Part shown: piece after piece, positions 23,640 through 35,805 of the stretch
How the letters are laid out: every line of letters starts with the position of its first letter
Numbering within the stretch: the stretch's first letter is position 1
Assembly: GCA_963691655.1 (NCBI GenBank)
Contig: CAVNUY010000013.1
Coordinates: 124,001-188,000 of the forward strand
Length of the DNA: 64,000 bases
Direction of reading: 5' to 3'
Origin: Toxonevra muliebris
Taxonomy: Eukaryota > Arthropoda > Insecta > Diptera > Pallopteridae
The notes under the pieces: model-generated
Database searches by the model: none
The model's input: only the letters and a program-made list of their open reading frames with translations
What the model was told of the DNA's origin: nothing
Position numbers and translations under genes: made by a program

Positions 23640-25030
23640 ATACGTTAAAAGTATTTTTATTGAGAATATGCAATTTCCATGTATGATTTCACCAGATTTA
23701 GGAATTGTAGCAAATTATAATAAGTATGCATGGAACTTATCTGAAAGGGACGGAAACGTGCCTTCCAAATTAAATTCTATTAGCAAATTTTTCAATTTGC
23801 AAACTATGCCATTGGTTCCTCTTTATTAAAAAAATTGCACTATCGCTTTCTTCTACAATAGCAAACACATACTTTATTGTAGAGCCGTCGTCGTTAAAAG
23901 AAATTGGATTTTTTTCCATTTTTACAATTTTTCACACTTCTTTTCAAAACGTACAGCTATTTCACTGTTAATAAGTGTTGCCAGTTTAAATTTTTGATAT
24001 TATACTTATTCAAAAAGTAGTGCCAGTTTTAATTTTCAATGCTATACTAGTCAGTTTCTATTTTGAATGTTAAATTTGCACAGGATAATATCAATTTTAC
24101 ATGACAAATGTGTTAAGAAATAAGAACATTTTTAATGTGATTTTAACATTATAATTTGATATGACAATGTAAAACGGATTATTATCAATATAATAGTTTT
24201 AATGTAAATTCAACACAAAACATATCAGTCTGATATTTTTTGCCGTAAAATTAACATTTTTGTTTTACATTGAAAATAACATTACAAAAACATAAATTTT
24301 ACATTGCATTTTTTTTTTTTTTTTTTTTTTGTGTACTTCTCTCGACGTCTTCTATCACTTTCCTTAGTATTTATTGCCTATCGGGAGAGAATCACGTTGT
24401 ACATATATTAATACACAAAATCAAATATTTAAGAGAAAAAGTTTTAATTTTTTCTCTTTAACTTTAGAATCATTCTTCAGGAAATTGAGCATAAATACAA
24501 AGTTATTGATATGATACTACACAACATCAAGCCAACTAATTTTATGAAAATAAACAAAAAATTTGCATAATAATTTGTTTTGGAAATAGCTCAGCACATT
24601 TGATGTAGGCAATTTAAGCAGGTAATTTTTATATTGGTTGGTTTTATACTTTTTTTTTTTTATTTCATTGAATATTTAAGTTGTAAAACTATTGCTACAT
24701 ACACACACACATGTGAATGTTGAATTGATATAAAGCGAATTGTTTTAGAATTAAATATTTATTAAAAGGAAATAATATTACATAAGAGTATATAGGATAT
24801 TCACGGCTATTATTTATTTTTTTTAGAGCTCTAATAAAATAAAGAAACTAAATAAGAATTATGTTTTCTTTTAATTCCATTAGAGAAGAAAAGTAACTAA
24901 AATAGATTCAAAAATTAAAAAAATACACAAAAACTTGTAAAAAATATGTGGCCTTGGACACCGAAGAGGTTAACTTGAAATTTGGATGTTTCTTTAACCT
25001 CAAATTTTCAAAAAAAAAAAAAAATAACAA
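23640..25030. other. AT-rich intergenic stretch
   Basis: 23980-24300 contains many degenerate AACATT/TTTAAC-like words. A T-run is at 24309-24330. The block 24505-24715 resembles 27350-27520 (see that feature). No gene seen. Confidence 0.5.
24505..24715. repeat. Diverged duplicate of 27350-27520
   Basis: Shared words in the same order: CAACATCAAGCCAAC / CAACATCGAGCCAACC, AAAAAATTTGCAT, TTAATTTCATTTAAT-like, GCAAAACTAT, then ACATATG-like. The second copy lies about 300 bp upstream of the receptor start codon. A diverged interspersed repeat is more likely than a conserved promoter. Confidence 0.45.
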
Positions 25031-25611
25031 ACACCCGAAAGTGTGTATGTATATTCCCTAACCAAGGAGGGATACATCACCTGAATATACTGCTGAAGGA
25101 TGAAGAGATCCTCTTATGAGTCGTTTCGTCCACACACCAGAGAGTACAAAGTCCGTTGCCCTGTCCAACACGCTGAACGTTAGGGCATCTGGCCTTTATC
25201 ACCTTCTGAGGACACAGTCCTTCAATTCCTTACCCAGCAGTTTTACCTGGTCGTCGAGTGCCCTCGTGAGAAAAAACAACGTTCAGGGTATACAGACAAC
25301 ATATCCACTATTGGGTGATTTTTCAGAAGGGCGAGATGCGCCAGGGCCCAGTCACTTTGCAGAGCCAGAAACACCTTTCACAGATCTCGCAGCCCTTATT
25401 TGAGTCGCTTTTGTCGAACCTACCAGTATATGTTTTGAGCGTCGCTCCCCTGATTCTCTAGAGGTCCCATATTCAACCACAGGATCAGCAATCGCGGAAA
25501 TGGCTACATTATTAACCATCCTCCACTCCACCTCCACTCTTCTTGGGATCTCAACGCTCTTATTAGGAGCAGAGTTCTTCGTCGGAAGAGAAGGATGTAA
25601 GTTTGATGCCA
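25030..25611. other. GC-richer unassigned block
   Basis: Open frames exist on both strands (25116-25403 on +, 25352-25612 on -). Base composition and rare long runs of A/T differ from the neighbours, suggesting former coding sequence or a transposon relic. I cannot assign a family from the translations. It abuts the truncated hAT-like copy at 25612. Confidence 0.4.
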
Positions 25612-25967
25612 TGTCACCAAGAACTAACAGTTATTAATAAGAAGGTGCTGAACAAAGGCACAGCTAAGCCTTTCTGGACGGCTGAAAAAGAAGCCGAAGC
25701 ACTGCGCGATCACGTTGGACTGTCTGAATACTAACCGTAAACTGTGTTGCACAAAGCAATGTTTTTATGGTTTTGGTTGCGAATGTGCCAGAATTGTATT
25801 TAGAATATATAATTTGGCAAAATATATTCTACAGACTGTTTGAGGTATTTTAATATTAAAAGCTGAACGGTTTCAAATTCCCTGCAAAAAACAGCTCATT
25901 CCCCGATTCCCCACATTAAGTAAAATTCCCCGCAATTCGGGGAATTCCCCGCAAGTTGGCATCGCTG
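25612..25967. mobile_element. 5'-truncated copy of the GATGCCAACTT hAT-like family (copy d)
   Basis: Matches the 3' halves of 32584-33648 and 45445-46342 (for example GGTGCTGAACAAAGGCACAG and GCACTGCGCGATC) and ends GGGGAATTCCCCGC then AGTTGGCATCGCTG. The left end is missing. Confidence 0.8.
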
Positions 25968-27822
25968 ATATCATTCGTTATTTTTTTAATACCAAACTTT
26001 TTTCAGAACTGCAACAAGGGTTTTTTTATTTTTTGGCATCTATCATGATCATTTCAGCCAGTAAATTCTAACATCATCGAAAACATTTTGAATCTGTAAT
26101 CAATAATCTAATTTTTATACTATTTCTAAAGATATCAAACATTAAGCATTAATTACTAACTAAATCTTACCAATTTGGCGCGATGATATGCCGCAGAAGT
26201 CGTCCGGAAAAATAACATCATTAAAGAGCGAAAGCGCCCCACAGTTGACTTACAGCAATTGCTCCATAAAATTTTAGCCATATTTTTGGGCGTTCACAGC
26301 CCCTTTAATATAGCATAAGGGACCCCGGATATAAAAGGAATAATCCATTCAGTCCATATGACTTTGTGGGAATTTGACTATTCGCTACACAGTTATCCTT
26401 GCGTTGCTCTATATCTGAGCGACGCACATACCGAAAATTGCTGTAGTTTTTTGGCTGATCGTCTCCCATATAGACTGAACTTTCATTTCTTTCTGCGTAA
26501 GGTTTCGGCACTTATATTCACGTTGTAATAGCTCTTTAGCTCAGTCCTTATTGTAACTTTAGGTTATGCCATTTAATAATTAATTTTATATTTTAATTAG
26601 TATTAAAAAAATTAATTTATAACTTTTTATTTTAATGTACATACAAGTATTTAAACTACAATATGTGTATGTAGTAGTGTTTTCACTTAGAGAAATATTT
26701 GGTGAGTAATTTTTTCTCTCCTCAATCCTAATAAATTCATATTCAATATGGATTGCCCTATAATGCCTTTCTAGACACGACGGAATAGCGCGTGCCAAAG
26801 GGGCATTGACATACTAAACATTCAGGCTTACCGACAGTGTGGCCAACTCAGGATTTTGAAAAACAAAAGTTGACCACACTGCGCTTACCGAGAATTTTTT
26901 AGCAAACAATTGTATTAAAATTTGTGGTCAAAGATTTCTTTTGGTGCAAAACATAAATAGCGCCAGTACAATCTACCCGCATGAAGTTTCACCACCGACT
27001 GAATGCTTTTATCATATACATTTGAGAATATATGTGTAAAAGTCAAAACAGCTGATCTGCCTGCGTGCAAGAGCTTGGGCATTTCTGATTTAAACAATAA
27101 ATTTTGAATACCATTATAAAATAAAATATTTTAATTATTGAAGAGGAAAGAAATCATTGGTAGGTATCGAAAAACTCCTAAACGCTCGCTTTCGATGTCA
27201 TTCGCAATAGTTTCCACGATATCGGTTTTTGTGGCAAATTAAGAACGGAAACGCGTGAGTTCTTGAATCGTAAATGACCTCGAAAGTGGTAGATTTGTTT
27301 GAAAAATACAAATAATCGTATCGAAAACTATCTTTATCAAAGCATTGATAAAATGCGTTACAACATCGAGCCAACCATTTTATTTCATAGTGTAAAAATT
27401 TACATCAATAGAAAAAAATTTGCATTTTAATTTGTTCTGTCAAGTGAGTTGGGCATATGATTTTGTTTTAATTTCATTTAATTTTTATGTTGCAAAACTA
27501 TGGTTATAGATGTACATATGTATAAAAAAAAAAGATGAACAGCTTTACACAAACCTACAATGAAAATATTCTACTATCTTCCTTCTTTGCAGCTAACACC
27601 TGAATGCACTACTTCTACTACTTCCTCAACTAACTTTATCGTTGACATAACATAATCATTGTCTTCCAAAACGAAAGCAAGCCAAATGTAATAAAATAAT
27701 GAAAAATAGCCAATAACTATCAGAACGAATTTTCCTAATGAATTAAATTCTAAAATGTATATGCATACATAGCCTGTATAAATAAAATAAACCAAAAGTC
27801 AGTAATCTGAAGCAATAGCATT
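25968..27822. other. Upstream region of the glutamate receptor gene
   Basis: AT-rich DNA with no other recognised gene. It would contain any promoter or 5' UTR of the receptor lying close to the start codon, but no TATA/initiator arrangement is convincing and 5' exons may lie further away. The repeat at 27350-27520 is included. Confidence 0.4.
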
Positions 27823-29219
27823 ATGAAGTGGCTTATGTATAAAGATTGCTGTTCACGCTATTTATTGTACCAAATAATAATAAGCTATATTATAATTCTG
27901 CTAAGTGTAGGTATTATACCGAAAACACAATGCACAATCGCACCACCAACGCTTTCACCAACGGCAAAATCATTACACAGCCACAACCAAAAAAATGGCA
28001 ATAGTCGTGTGCACCACGCCCAATCAGCTTTAAATACAAATACCATTGGAAATGTTGCCGCAGCCTCAAAACCTCAAGAAATGGTATCCGTCAGTTTAGC
28101 TGGCGATATTATTTTGGGTGGTCTATTCCCCGTGCACGAAAAAGGTGAAGGCACGCCATATGGCCCCAAAGTATACAATCGTGGCGTTCATCGTCTAGAG
28201 GCAATGTTGTATGCTGTAGATCGAGTCAATAATGACACAAAACTGCTACCGGGCATTGCGATAGGCGTACATATTCTAGATACATGTTCACGTGATACGT
28301 ATGCACTGAATCAGTCATTACAATTTGTTCGCGCCTCTTTAAACAATTTGGATACATCGGCGTTTGAGTGTCCCGATGATGTTGTGCCACGATTACGTCA
28401 AAATGCCTCATCAGGACCTGTATTTGGTGTGATTGGTGGTTCATATAGTTCCGTTTCCCTGCAAGTTGCAAACCTTTTACGCCTATTTCATATACCGCAA
28501 ATATCACCAGCTTCAACCGCAAAAACCCTATCTGATAAAACTCGTTTTGATTTATTCGCTCGCACAGTACCACCAGACACATTCCAATCTGTGGCACTGG
28601 TCGATATTATAAAATGCTTTAACTGGTCATATGTGTCAACTATACATTCCGAGGGCTCATATGGTGAGTATGGAATTGAAGCATTTCATAAGGAAGCCTC
28701 TGAACGCAACGTATGCATAGCTGCCGCTGAGAAAGTGCCCAGCGCTGCTGATGATAAAGTTTTCGATGCCATTATTAGTAAATTACAAAAGAAACCAAAT
28801 GCACGTGGTGTTGTACTTTTTGCTCGCGCCGAAGATGCACGAAGTATTTTATTAGCAGCAAAACGTGCTAATCTCGAGCATTCTTTTCATTGGATCGCCA
28901 GCGATGGTTGGGGTAAACAGCAGAAACTACTTGAAGGTCTAGAGGATATTTCTGAAGGAGCTTTCACTGTTGAACTGCAATCGGAAATAATCGAAGATTT
29001 TGATCGGTACATGATGCAGTTGACACCTCAGACGAATACGCGTAATCCATGGTTTGACGAATACTGGGAGGATACATTCAATTGCGTTCTGAAGAAAAAC
29101 CATATTAAATTACAACGAAAAGAAAACGCTAATGAAGAAAAAACAGAAATGGCGAATGTTAAAATACATGGACGACTACGCATATGTGACGAGAGTTTTC
29201 GTTTATCTGAGAAAGTCGG
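27823..29219 (+). CDS. mGluR: Metabotropic glutamate receptor, first coding exon
   Basis: N-terminal part of a class C G-protein-coupled receptor that binds L-glutamate outside the neuron and signals through Gi/o. The start is the ATG at 27823. Residues about 11-32 are hydrophobic (signal peptide), followed by a low-complexity linker. The Venus-flytrap ligand domain begins near residue 88 (VSVSLAGDIILGGLFPVH). GGSYSSVS (206-212) and PASTAKTLSDK (229-239) are the loops that hold the glutamate amino-acid group; Y270 in NWSYV and D361 in ASDGW fit further contact positions. FTVELQS (381-387) resembles group II receptors. N-glycosylation motifs include NDT, NQS, NAS and NWS. The frame ends at a donor, GG then GTAAAA at 29220, phase 2; without splicing a stop follows at once. 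The lobe is completed by the exon at 54249. Strong match to Drosophila mGluR. Confidence 0.95.
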
Positions 29220-29326
29220 GTAAAAAACCACAAAATTTCAACATTAATTTTCATTTCTTTTTTTTTGCGATTTCCTTAAAAAATCGTGATAAAATTAAAT
29301 ACAAGAATTATTGAAGTTATATATAA

Positions 29327-29552
29327 ACAGGTTAATGAACAAATGTAGTCATCACAACAACAATGTATATAGAGACGGGCAAATCAGACGGCCGTTTCGG
29401 AATCCGCCACAATTCCTCATCAGTGATCTTAGTGATATTTCTTAATCTTTCAATATCCTATATAAGCTACTAATATTTGAAATCATAACCCAGAATTACG
29501 GATTTGATTCCAAATATCTTCACTGAATAGAGATATTGAAAGAAACTACCAC
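29327..29552 (+). repeat. Family R, copy 1 (about 225 bp)
   Basis: Over 90 percent identical by eye to 52146-52372, same orientation. It begins CAGGTTAATGAACAAATGTA and ends near GAAACTACCACTA. It contains GACGGCCGTTTCGGAAT and a TATA-like CCTATATAAGC. It could be a solo LTR or a small non-autonomous element; no target duplication was found. It begins about 105 bp after the exon 1 donor. Confidence 0.75.
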
Positions 29553-30150
29553 TATTTCTTCAAATTTTTGTTCTGTATTGTTCAACCCAAAAATTGGAGA
29601 AATCAAAGTAATTGTCAAAAATTCGATTATTTCGTTGTAAATTTTATAGAATATAGTTTTGTCATTATTTTGTCTAATAAGTCCGTACGAGTTCAAATTT
29701 CGCTTAAAGGTGAAATTTGAAATTTTGGTAGACACACGGCAAAAATTAAATTGCATTGAGAATCGATTAAAAGTTTTGAGAAGAAAAATAATTTATGCTG
29801 GTATTTTTCTAAAATAAAAATAAATTAAAATATTGTTCAATTGGATTTGGATAGCCAGAATTTATGAAGCAATTAAGTTAAGTTGTCTCTGTGAATAAAA
29901 GATTTCCAATATATTTAAGTAAACGATTTTATTATTATAAAGCACCAGCTCCAAAATAGAAGAAATAAACTAAAATACTTCGCTTAAGTCTTTTTAACAT
30001 AAACATTACGCATCTACTAATTACACTAGTTTACAGCCAAAATTATTAATGAACACCACTATCCAATTTTTTGGTTTGTTTTTTTAGCTGCTTGCCATTC
30101 TTTCTATGCATAGGATTTGTTCTGGCATGTCTGGTGGTGTTAGAATAAAA
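29553..30150. other. AT-rich intron stretch
   Basis: No repeat match or coding frame recognised apart from a 78-codon frame on the - strand (29520-29756) overlapping family R, judged spurious. Confidence 0.4.
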
Positions 30151-30164
30151 ATACTAGAACTCTG

Positions 30165-30905
30165 GTGCACATACTCTGCAAGCAACGTAGTAATTTGAAT
30201 GTCGTTCACTTTAATGTCCGAAGTTTAAATGATCCTAAGTTGGACAATATAAAGTGTATTTTTGAAGACTCTCTTGTAGACATTGTATATGTATCTGAAG
30301 CATGGATCAGAAGTGATCATGCAGACCAGCTTTATTCTATTAATGGATACCTGTTTTTCAGAAATGATAGGAATTCTAAGAGAGGCGGTGGAGTGGCTGT
30401 GTATTGTAAAAGTAACCTTGACGCCAAAGTTATAAGCCAGAGTAATGATTCGGTGATTGAATTTATTAATCTTGAAATTTTTGACAATAGTACTAAGCTT
30501 CTAATACCCTGTGTTTATAACCCTCATCGTGGTAATAGCCTTGAACCATTTTTTCTTGACATTGTTCACAGATTGATTGAGTATGACAACCACGTAATTT
30601 GTGGTGACTTTAATATTAACATATTGCAGAATGATAATTTTACTCGTAACTTTTAACATTATACCGCTACTAATGCCCTTACTGTCGTCAATACTCTCTT
30701 TCCCACCCGCTACTCGAATACAGCTGAGCCTAGTTTACTCAACCTGATTTTAATTTCTGATCCTTCTCTTCTATTTCCTTATTGTATGACGAATTATCGT
30801 ATGTCTCTGACCACGACTTAATTTTTTGCTGTGTAAAAGTCTTATTTAATCGTGTCACTCATACTGAATATCTGTGGCCTTTTGACAAAACGACTTCTCT
30901 CGAGA
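30165..30905 (+). pseudogene. LINE endonuclease-domain fragment
   Basis: An open frame from 30165 to 30656 encodes an AP-endonuclease-like domain of a CR1/Jockey-type ORF2: HFNVRSLNDPKLD at the start, DIVYVSEAWI, RNDRNSKRGGGVAVYC, and VICGDFNINIL near the end. After the stop, other frames continue the domain (YVSDHDLI near 30800) to about 30905. The RT part is absent, so this is a truncated dead copy. The same family type as the LINE at 3717, with matching endonuclease motifs. Confidence 0.8.
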
Positions 30906-31099
30906 TAAGAAAATTTTCCAAAATTTTTGTTGTAAATATAAAATTTTATTACGCTTATTTTGGACTAATCGCCTTAATTCTAGGACTTTTGGAACAAAAG
31001 ATATAGCAATCTCAAATTGACTTCTTTTTTTTTTTTGAAATTGCATTTTGTTAAAAGGTATAGAGAAAAAAAAGGGGAAAGAAGCTGTTTTGTTGTTCA

Positions 31100-31545
31100 A
31101 CAGTAGAATAAAATCCAGTAATTAAACTTTCGTACAAATGGAGTGAGGTTAACAACTAGTGGTCAAAGAAGTGAAAGAAGAAGGCGTTTCTTTGCGTAGG
31201 GCAAAGAAAAAAAGAAGAAAATAGAAACACCATCGCCACGTCATTTTGTACAGTGACTCCTGTCCAGGACAAAACCGCAACTCATATATTTGCGCAATGT
31301 TTGAAAAAATTTTGGAAGATCACGCAATTTCTTGTTGTGGGTCACACGTATCTTAAGTGTGGCACACTCCATGCCCAAATTTAAAAAAAAGAAGAAAAAT
31401 TCATTCATATCACAAAACGAAAAACGGTATTTCTTGGACATGCTGTCACCGTATACATTTACATTAGAGCCGAAGGAGAGCATCCGGTTGAAATCAATAC
31501 CGGATCTGAACGAAAAGTTTCCACTATAAACTTAAGTAAAAATGA
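31100..31545 (+). pseudogene. Relic of a transposon-type protein with a SDSCxGQNRN motif
   Basis: One + strand frame at 31243-31340 reads LYSDSCPGQNRNSYICAM, and after a frameshift a GHTYLKCGTLHAQI-like segment follows near 31335-31380. The pair of motifs D-x-C-x-GQN-x-N and GHT...H is one I associate with a large group of uncharacterised insect proteins of presumed transposon origin. Stops and frameshifts surround it, and a run of A interrupts it at 31383. Upstream, 31150-31230 is rich in K/R codons. Assignment to a named superfamily is not possible by eye. Confidence 0.45.
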
Positions 31546-31565
31546 AATTCTATGTTTGGATGAGA

Positions 31566-31870
31566 CAACCTCGATAGTCTAGTGGGTAGTTCACTAGAGT
31601 TTCATCCGGGAGGTTCGAGTTCAATTCCCGTCTTCTGCTGATGGTTAATTCTCATAACCTTCTTATATTCACTATAAATATGAAGTGTATGAGAATTATA
31701 AGATTATTATTATTACCTTGGTTAGTAATGGCAAAACTACCAAGCTGATAAAAAATTGACACACCACCGTTCGGCGATAAACTGTAGGTCCAACTATGTG
31801 GTATCACAATTGGCCGGCAGTTCAGGCCTAAGCGTGTCTCACGACAGCCATTCTAACCTAACCGAACTTA
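31566..31870 (+). repeat. tRNA-derived SINE, copy 1
   Basis: The head is tRNA-like: CTCGATAGTCTAGTGGGTAG (A box) and GGTTCGAGTTCAATTCCCG (B box) with a TTC-type anticodon loop, resembling tRNA-Glu. The body continues for about 220 bp, including CCGTTCGGCGATAAACTG and ACTATGTGGTATCACAATTG, and ends in AACCTAACC then an A-run. A second copy lies in the opposite orientation at 45052-45362. Pol III promoter boxes are present; no coding function. Confidence 0.85.
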
Positions 31871-31884
31871 AAAAAAAAAATTTT

Positions 31885-32583
31885 ATTGATGTATATACCG
31901 AAAAATATTGATTTTTGACAATTATTTGGCTATGGTATTGTAAAAGTCGACATTTTTTTTTAATAAAACCGAAATATTTTTTGTCAAATCAACTTCTTTC
32001 AATTTTTTTTTTTTTACATTTCAGGTAAACAAATCAACTTCTCTTGACATAAGTGACTAAGACAATTTTATTTTTTAATCAAAATAATTTTGACAAAACA
32101 ACTTGTGTGATATAAGCCATTTTTTTTTTGTTAAAAATTCATTTGACAAAACAACTCATCTTTTTTTGCAACTAAACTTTAAACTATTACTTAAACTTAA
32201 ACTTTAAAACTATTCCTCTTAAAAGAAAAAGAAAGATGCAAAATGTTTGTCAGATAGAAACAGCTGTTTAAAGTGTGTTCACTTTATTAAGAGTTACCAT
32301 CATTTATTGTCAAAAATTGTGTATATATTTTAAAATCAAGTTATTTTCAGGAAAATGTAATAAAAAGATTATTTACTGGTTCAATAATTGCTGCAATACA
32401 GATTATTCCTTTTTTCCACAGTTTTCTACTAATATACTTCATATTTTATTTAATTTCAACAGTATGTAGTACATCTGGCAGCTCTATATGTATCAACATC
32501 GCGTCTCGCTCTCGAGGTTTTTTGAAATTTTCGAAATTCACTGGCGAGACGAGAGCTCGTCTCGCTTCATTGTATATGCACAC
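31885..32583. other. AT-rich intron stretch with a loose TTTGACAAAACAACTT periodicity
   Basis: Variants of TTTGACAAAACAACTT recur near 31983, 32026, 32091 and 32150, suggesting a decayed tandem repeat. The end (32544-32565) has an 8-bp stem GCGAGACG/CGTCTCGC with a 6-base loop. No gene. Confidence 0.45.
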
Positions 32584-33648
32584 CAGGGATGCCAACTCAT
32601 TTTTTTCTCCCCGATAACTCTCGTGAAATTCCCCGATTTTCGACCAAATTCCCCGCACCGGTATAATTTCATATTATAACAGTACGATACTCACTTTTCT
32701 TATAAGCATTTTATATAAACGAAAAATACCTTTTACGTAGGCTTAGAGTTACTCTCGGAGTTATTTTTAGGAGCCCTGCACTTTCTTACTTAAAATTGTT
32801 TTTATCAAGTTTTTTTGGATTGATAAACAAATTTTTTCTGACATCTATTTAAAGACTTTAAGTACAAGATAATTAAAAAAAAATTATATAAAGGGTTTTT
32901 TCGCAGCTTCATGGAAGACGTTTTGAAAATCGTCAAAAGCAATGGCGTGAGTGATTGCAGCTCACTGGAACATCTAAAAAAATACCATTAGAAAAATTAT
33001 AACTGCACTTTCAGGACATACTAAGATTATTTTGTATGACCAACATTTCACAAAATGGCAGACCGCAGAAATTAGTTTTCTGAAAAATTGGACTTTTTTT
33101 CGTAGAAACAAAGTTCCAAATTGAGGAAAGAATAAACCAAACTTATATCCTGGGGCCATTGTTGTGTAGAAGAATATATTTAAATTTCTGTTATCGTGCA
33201 TGTCAATGGCAAAAACCTTGTTTTGAGAAAAACTGGTTTAAAGTTTTGACTATCGGTTTTAAACAAATAAAATGTACTTCTTCTTCTTCTTTATAATAGT
33301 TGACCATAATTTGCAAGTTTATAAGTTACAGTCACCAAGAAGTAACAGTTATTAATTAGAAGGTGCTGAACAAAGGCACAGCTAAGGCTTTCTGGACGGT
33401 TGAAAAAGAAGCCGAAGCACTGCGCGATCGCGTTGAACTGTCTGAATACTAAACGTAAACAGTGTTGCATAAAGCAATGTTTTTATGGTGTTGGTTGCGA
33501 ATGTGCCAGAATTGTATTTAGGAATACAAAATTTGGCAAAAAATATTCTACAGACTGTTTGGAGTATTTTAATATTAAAAGCTGAAATGTTTAAAATTCC
33601 ACGCAAAAAACAGCTCATTCCCCGATTCCCCGCAAGTTGGCATCGCTG
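32584..33648. mobile_element. hAT-like non-autonomous element, copy a (1065 bp, full length)
   Basis: Ends CAGGGATGCCAACTCA and, on the opposite strand, CAGCGATGCCAACTTGCGGG. It is flanked by perfect 8-bp duplications ATGCACAC (32576-32583 and 33649-33656). Subterminal GGGGAAT-type repeats occur at both ends (CCCCGATTTTCG, CCCCGATTCCCCGC). The interior contains the block GAAGGTGCTGAACAAAGGCA to GGTTGCGAATGTGCCAGAAT shared with copies c and d. No transposase domain was recognised. Confidence 0.9.
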
Positions 33649-33656
33649 ATGCACAC

Positions 33657-35002
33657 ATTGAATGAAAATCTGCGACATGACGCTTTCGAACATCACCTCG
33701 CGTTCTTGCTCCATAGTAAATGGGGCGTTAGAAAGAAGTCGTTTTGTTAGATGCCCACAGATATGTTTCCTATCGTGACTATAACCACTGAGCATATAAA
33801 CACATAGAGGGCCCAAATAGCCAAAAAAGTTGTTTCACTAAAAACTTGTAGCATGACTCCCAATCAGGGCTGTCGATTTGAAATTTGTTAGTGAAGTGAA
33901 ATCCTTAAAAATTCGAAGTGATTTTTAAAAAAGTGAAGTGTTTTTTGAAGCGTAATAAGATAATGACATATTTTCAAAAGTTATCTGGTTTTGTGCTTAG
34001 TTTGTCAAAAAAAAAACTTTTGGTGGAGCGCTACTGTGTGGCAGACACAATAAGGCTCCTACAAAACTTCTTGAATGAGGACACATAATTTGTTTTAAAG
34101 AATTTTTCAAGACGAAAACAAAATGGCAGAGTTCTTCAAAACTGTCATCTACCTCTTCATTTTCAACCAAATTCTAATAAATTGTATGACAGTTCGTCAT
34201 CAGTGTTGCTACATACGTATTTAAATAAACACAAAAGGTCTCAAATTGTAGTTAGGGATGTATGCTATATGGTATCTTTTTACTTTTTATATGGAATATA
34301 AGCACATACTTAAATTTTTTTTACCGATTTCAGTTTTTCATTGAAACTGGAAAACCGAAGTGTTTTTATGAAAGAAGAAGTGACGAAGTGTCAGGCTTGA
34401 AAGTGAAGTCACGGTTGCCACTTACTCATTTTATTTTGTACCAATATTTACAAAAAAATTTAGCAAATGGGGGAAAAATGTACCACATAGAATAAATAAC
34501 TTTACTAAAAACTTTTTGTCAGCTTATTATATAACATATTAATAAGAGTATTGAATTTTAATTTATTCCTTAATACGTTTTTTTTTTTATATTTGTCAAA
34601 AGTCAAAAAATTTTCTTTCAGCATTAGCTGAGCTATGAGCTCATTAACATGAATATAAATTTAGCCAATTCTTCAAACCACATTTCGTCTATACCATTTT
34701 TAATACAACATACTTTTTGCCAAAAAATTACTAAGTCTGAACAATTTTCTAATTTGTAAAGTATTTTGAAAATATGTTTACAATTCTTGATTACTATGAA
34801 AGCTAACTTTGCCCACAGAATGTACCAAATTTTAAAAACATGTATCAATGTACCTAACGCAGAAAAATGGAAAACAAATTACCAGTTTTGGTAGAATAGT
34901 ACCAAAGTGGCAACCGTCAGTGAACTAAAAAACGTCAATTGAAGGGACAGCGACAGCACTGCTCCCAATCGTGTTTTGAAGCACTTCGGTAGCATACCAA
35001 AC
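33657..35002. other. Intron stretch with relics of another repeat (family Z)
   Basis: 33780-33860 (GTTGTTTCACTAAAAACTTG, CATGACTCCCAATCA) and 34958-35000 (CCCAATCGTGTTTTGAAGCA, CTTCGGTAGCATACCAA) match, in inverted orientation, the block 49485-49590. 33890-34400 has irregular GTGAAGTG-like words. No coding frame. Confidence 0.5.
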
Positions 35003-35805
35003 CAGGGATGCCAACTCATTTTTTCTGTCTCCCCGATAGCCCTCGAGAAATTCCCCTATTTACGATCGAATTTCCCGCACAGGTATAATTTCATATTATA
35101 ACAGCGCTACACGCACTTTCCATTTAAACATTTTACAAAAAAAAATTTTATGGGACTTACTCCGGAATTCTTAACACATAAGCTTCAGCCCACTTTTGGA
35201 GATCAAAGGAGAAGACATGGGATTTCTTTTGACTCAACTAAAAAATGGCAGAAACTTTGTATTGACTATCGGTTTTTAAAATATAAAATGTACTTCATCT
35301 TTTTTATGATGGCTGACCGTAATTTTAAGTTTACAGATTAGTCAGCAATGATTAAGAGTTAATCAGGAGGTGCTGGACGAAGGCATAGCTAAGCTTTTCT
35401 GAACGGCCGAAAGGGAAGTCGAAGAGCCACGCGACTGTTTTAGCCTGACTTACACTTGCCGCTATAATCGTCTATATCTACGAAAGCACTCTGTGTTCTC
35501 GGAAATTTTTACAAAATACTTTCGAAATAGAATACTTTCAAATAGCACACTTTTTTAAAAATCGATCAAAAATTAAGCAGGGCCTGCTTAAGAAAAGATG
35601 AAGATTTTAAGACCCAAAATATGAAATATTTCATAAGTTAAACGTTTTACATTATATAAAATTTGACAAAAAATATTCTACAGACCTTAATTACTAAAAG
35701 CTGAACGACTTCAAATTCCCCGCAAAAAATAGCTCATTCCCCGATTCCCGGCAACAATTAAAATTCCTCGCAAATCGGGGAATTCCCCGCAAGTTGGCAT
35801 CGCTG
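35003..35805. mobile_element. hAT-like non-autonomous element, copy b (803 bp)
   Basis: Same ends as copy a (CAGGGATGCCAACTCA and, inverted, CAGCGATGCCAACTTGCGGG). The interior differs in part (35105-35660) from copy a. The 8 bp on the left (TACCAAAC) do not repeat on the right (GTATACAT), so the element or its flank has been rearranged. The right flank is homologous to the right flank of copy c. Confidence 0.8.

Noticed and set aside
28226..28597. 123-codon antisense frame over mGluR exon 1
   Set aside because: Shadow of the strongly supported sense exon.
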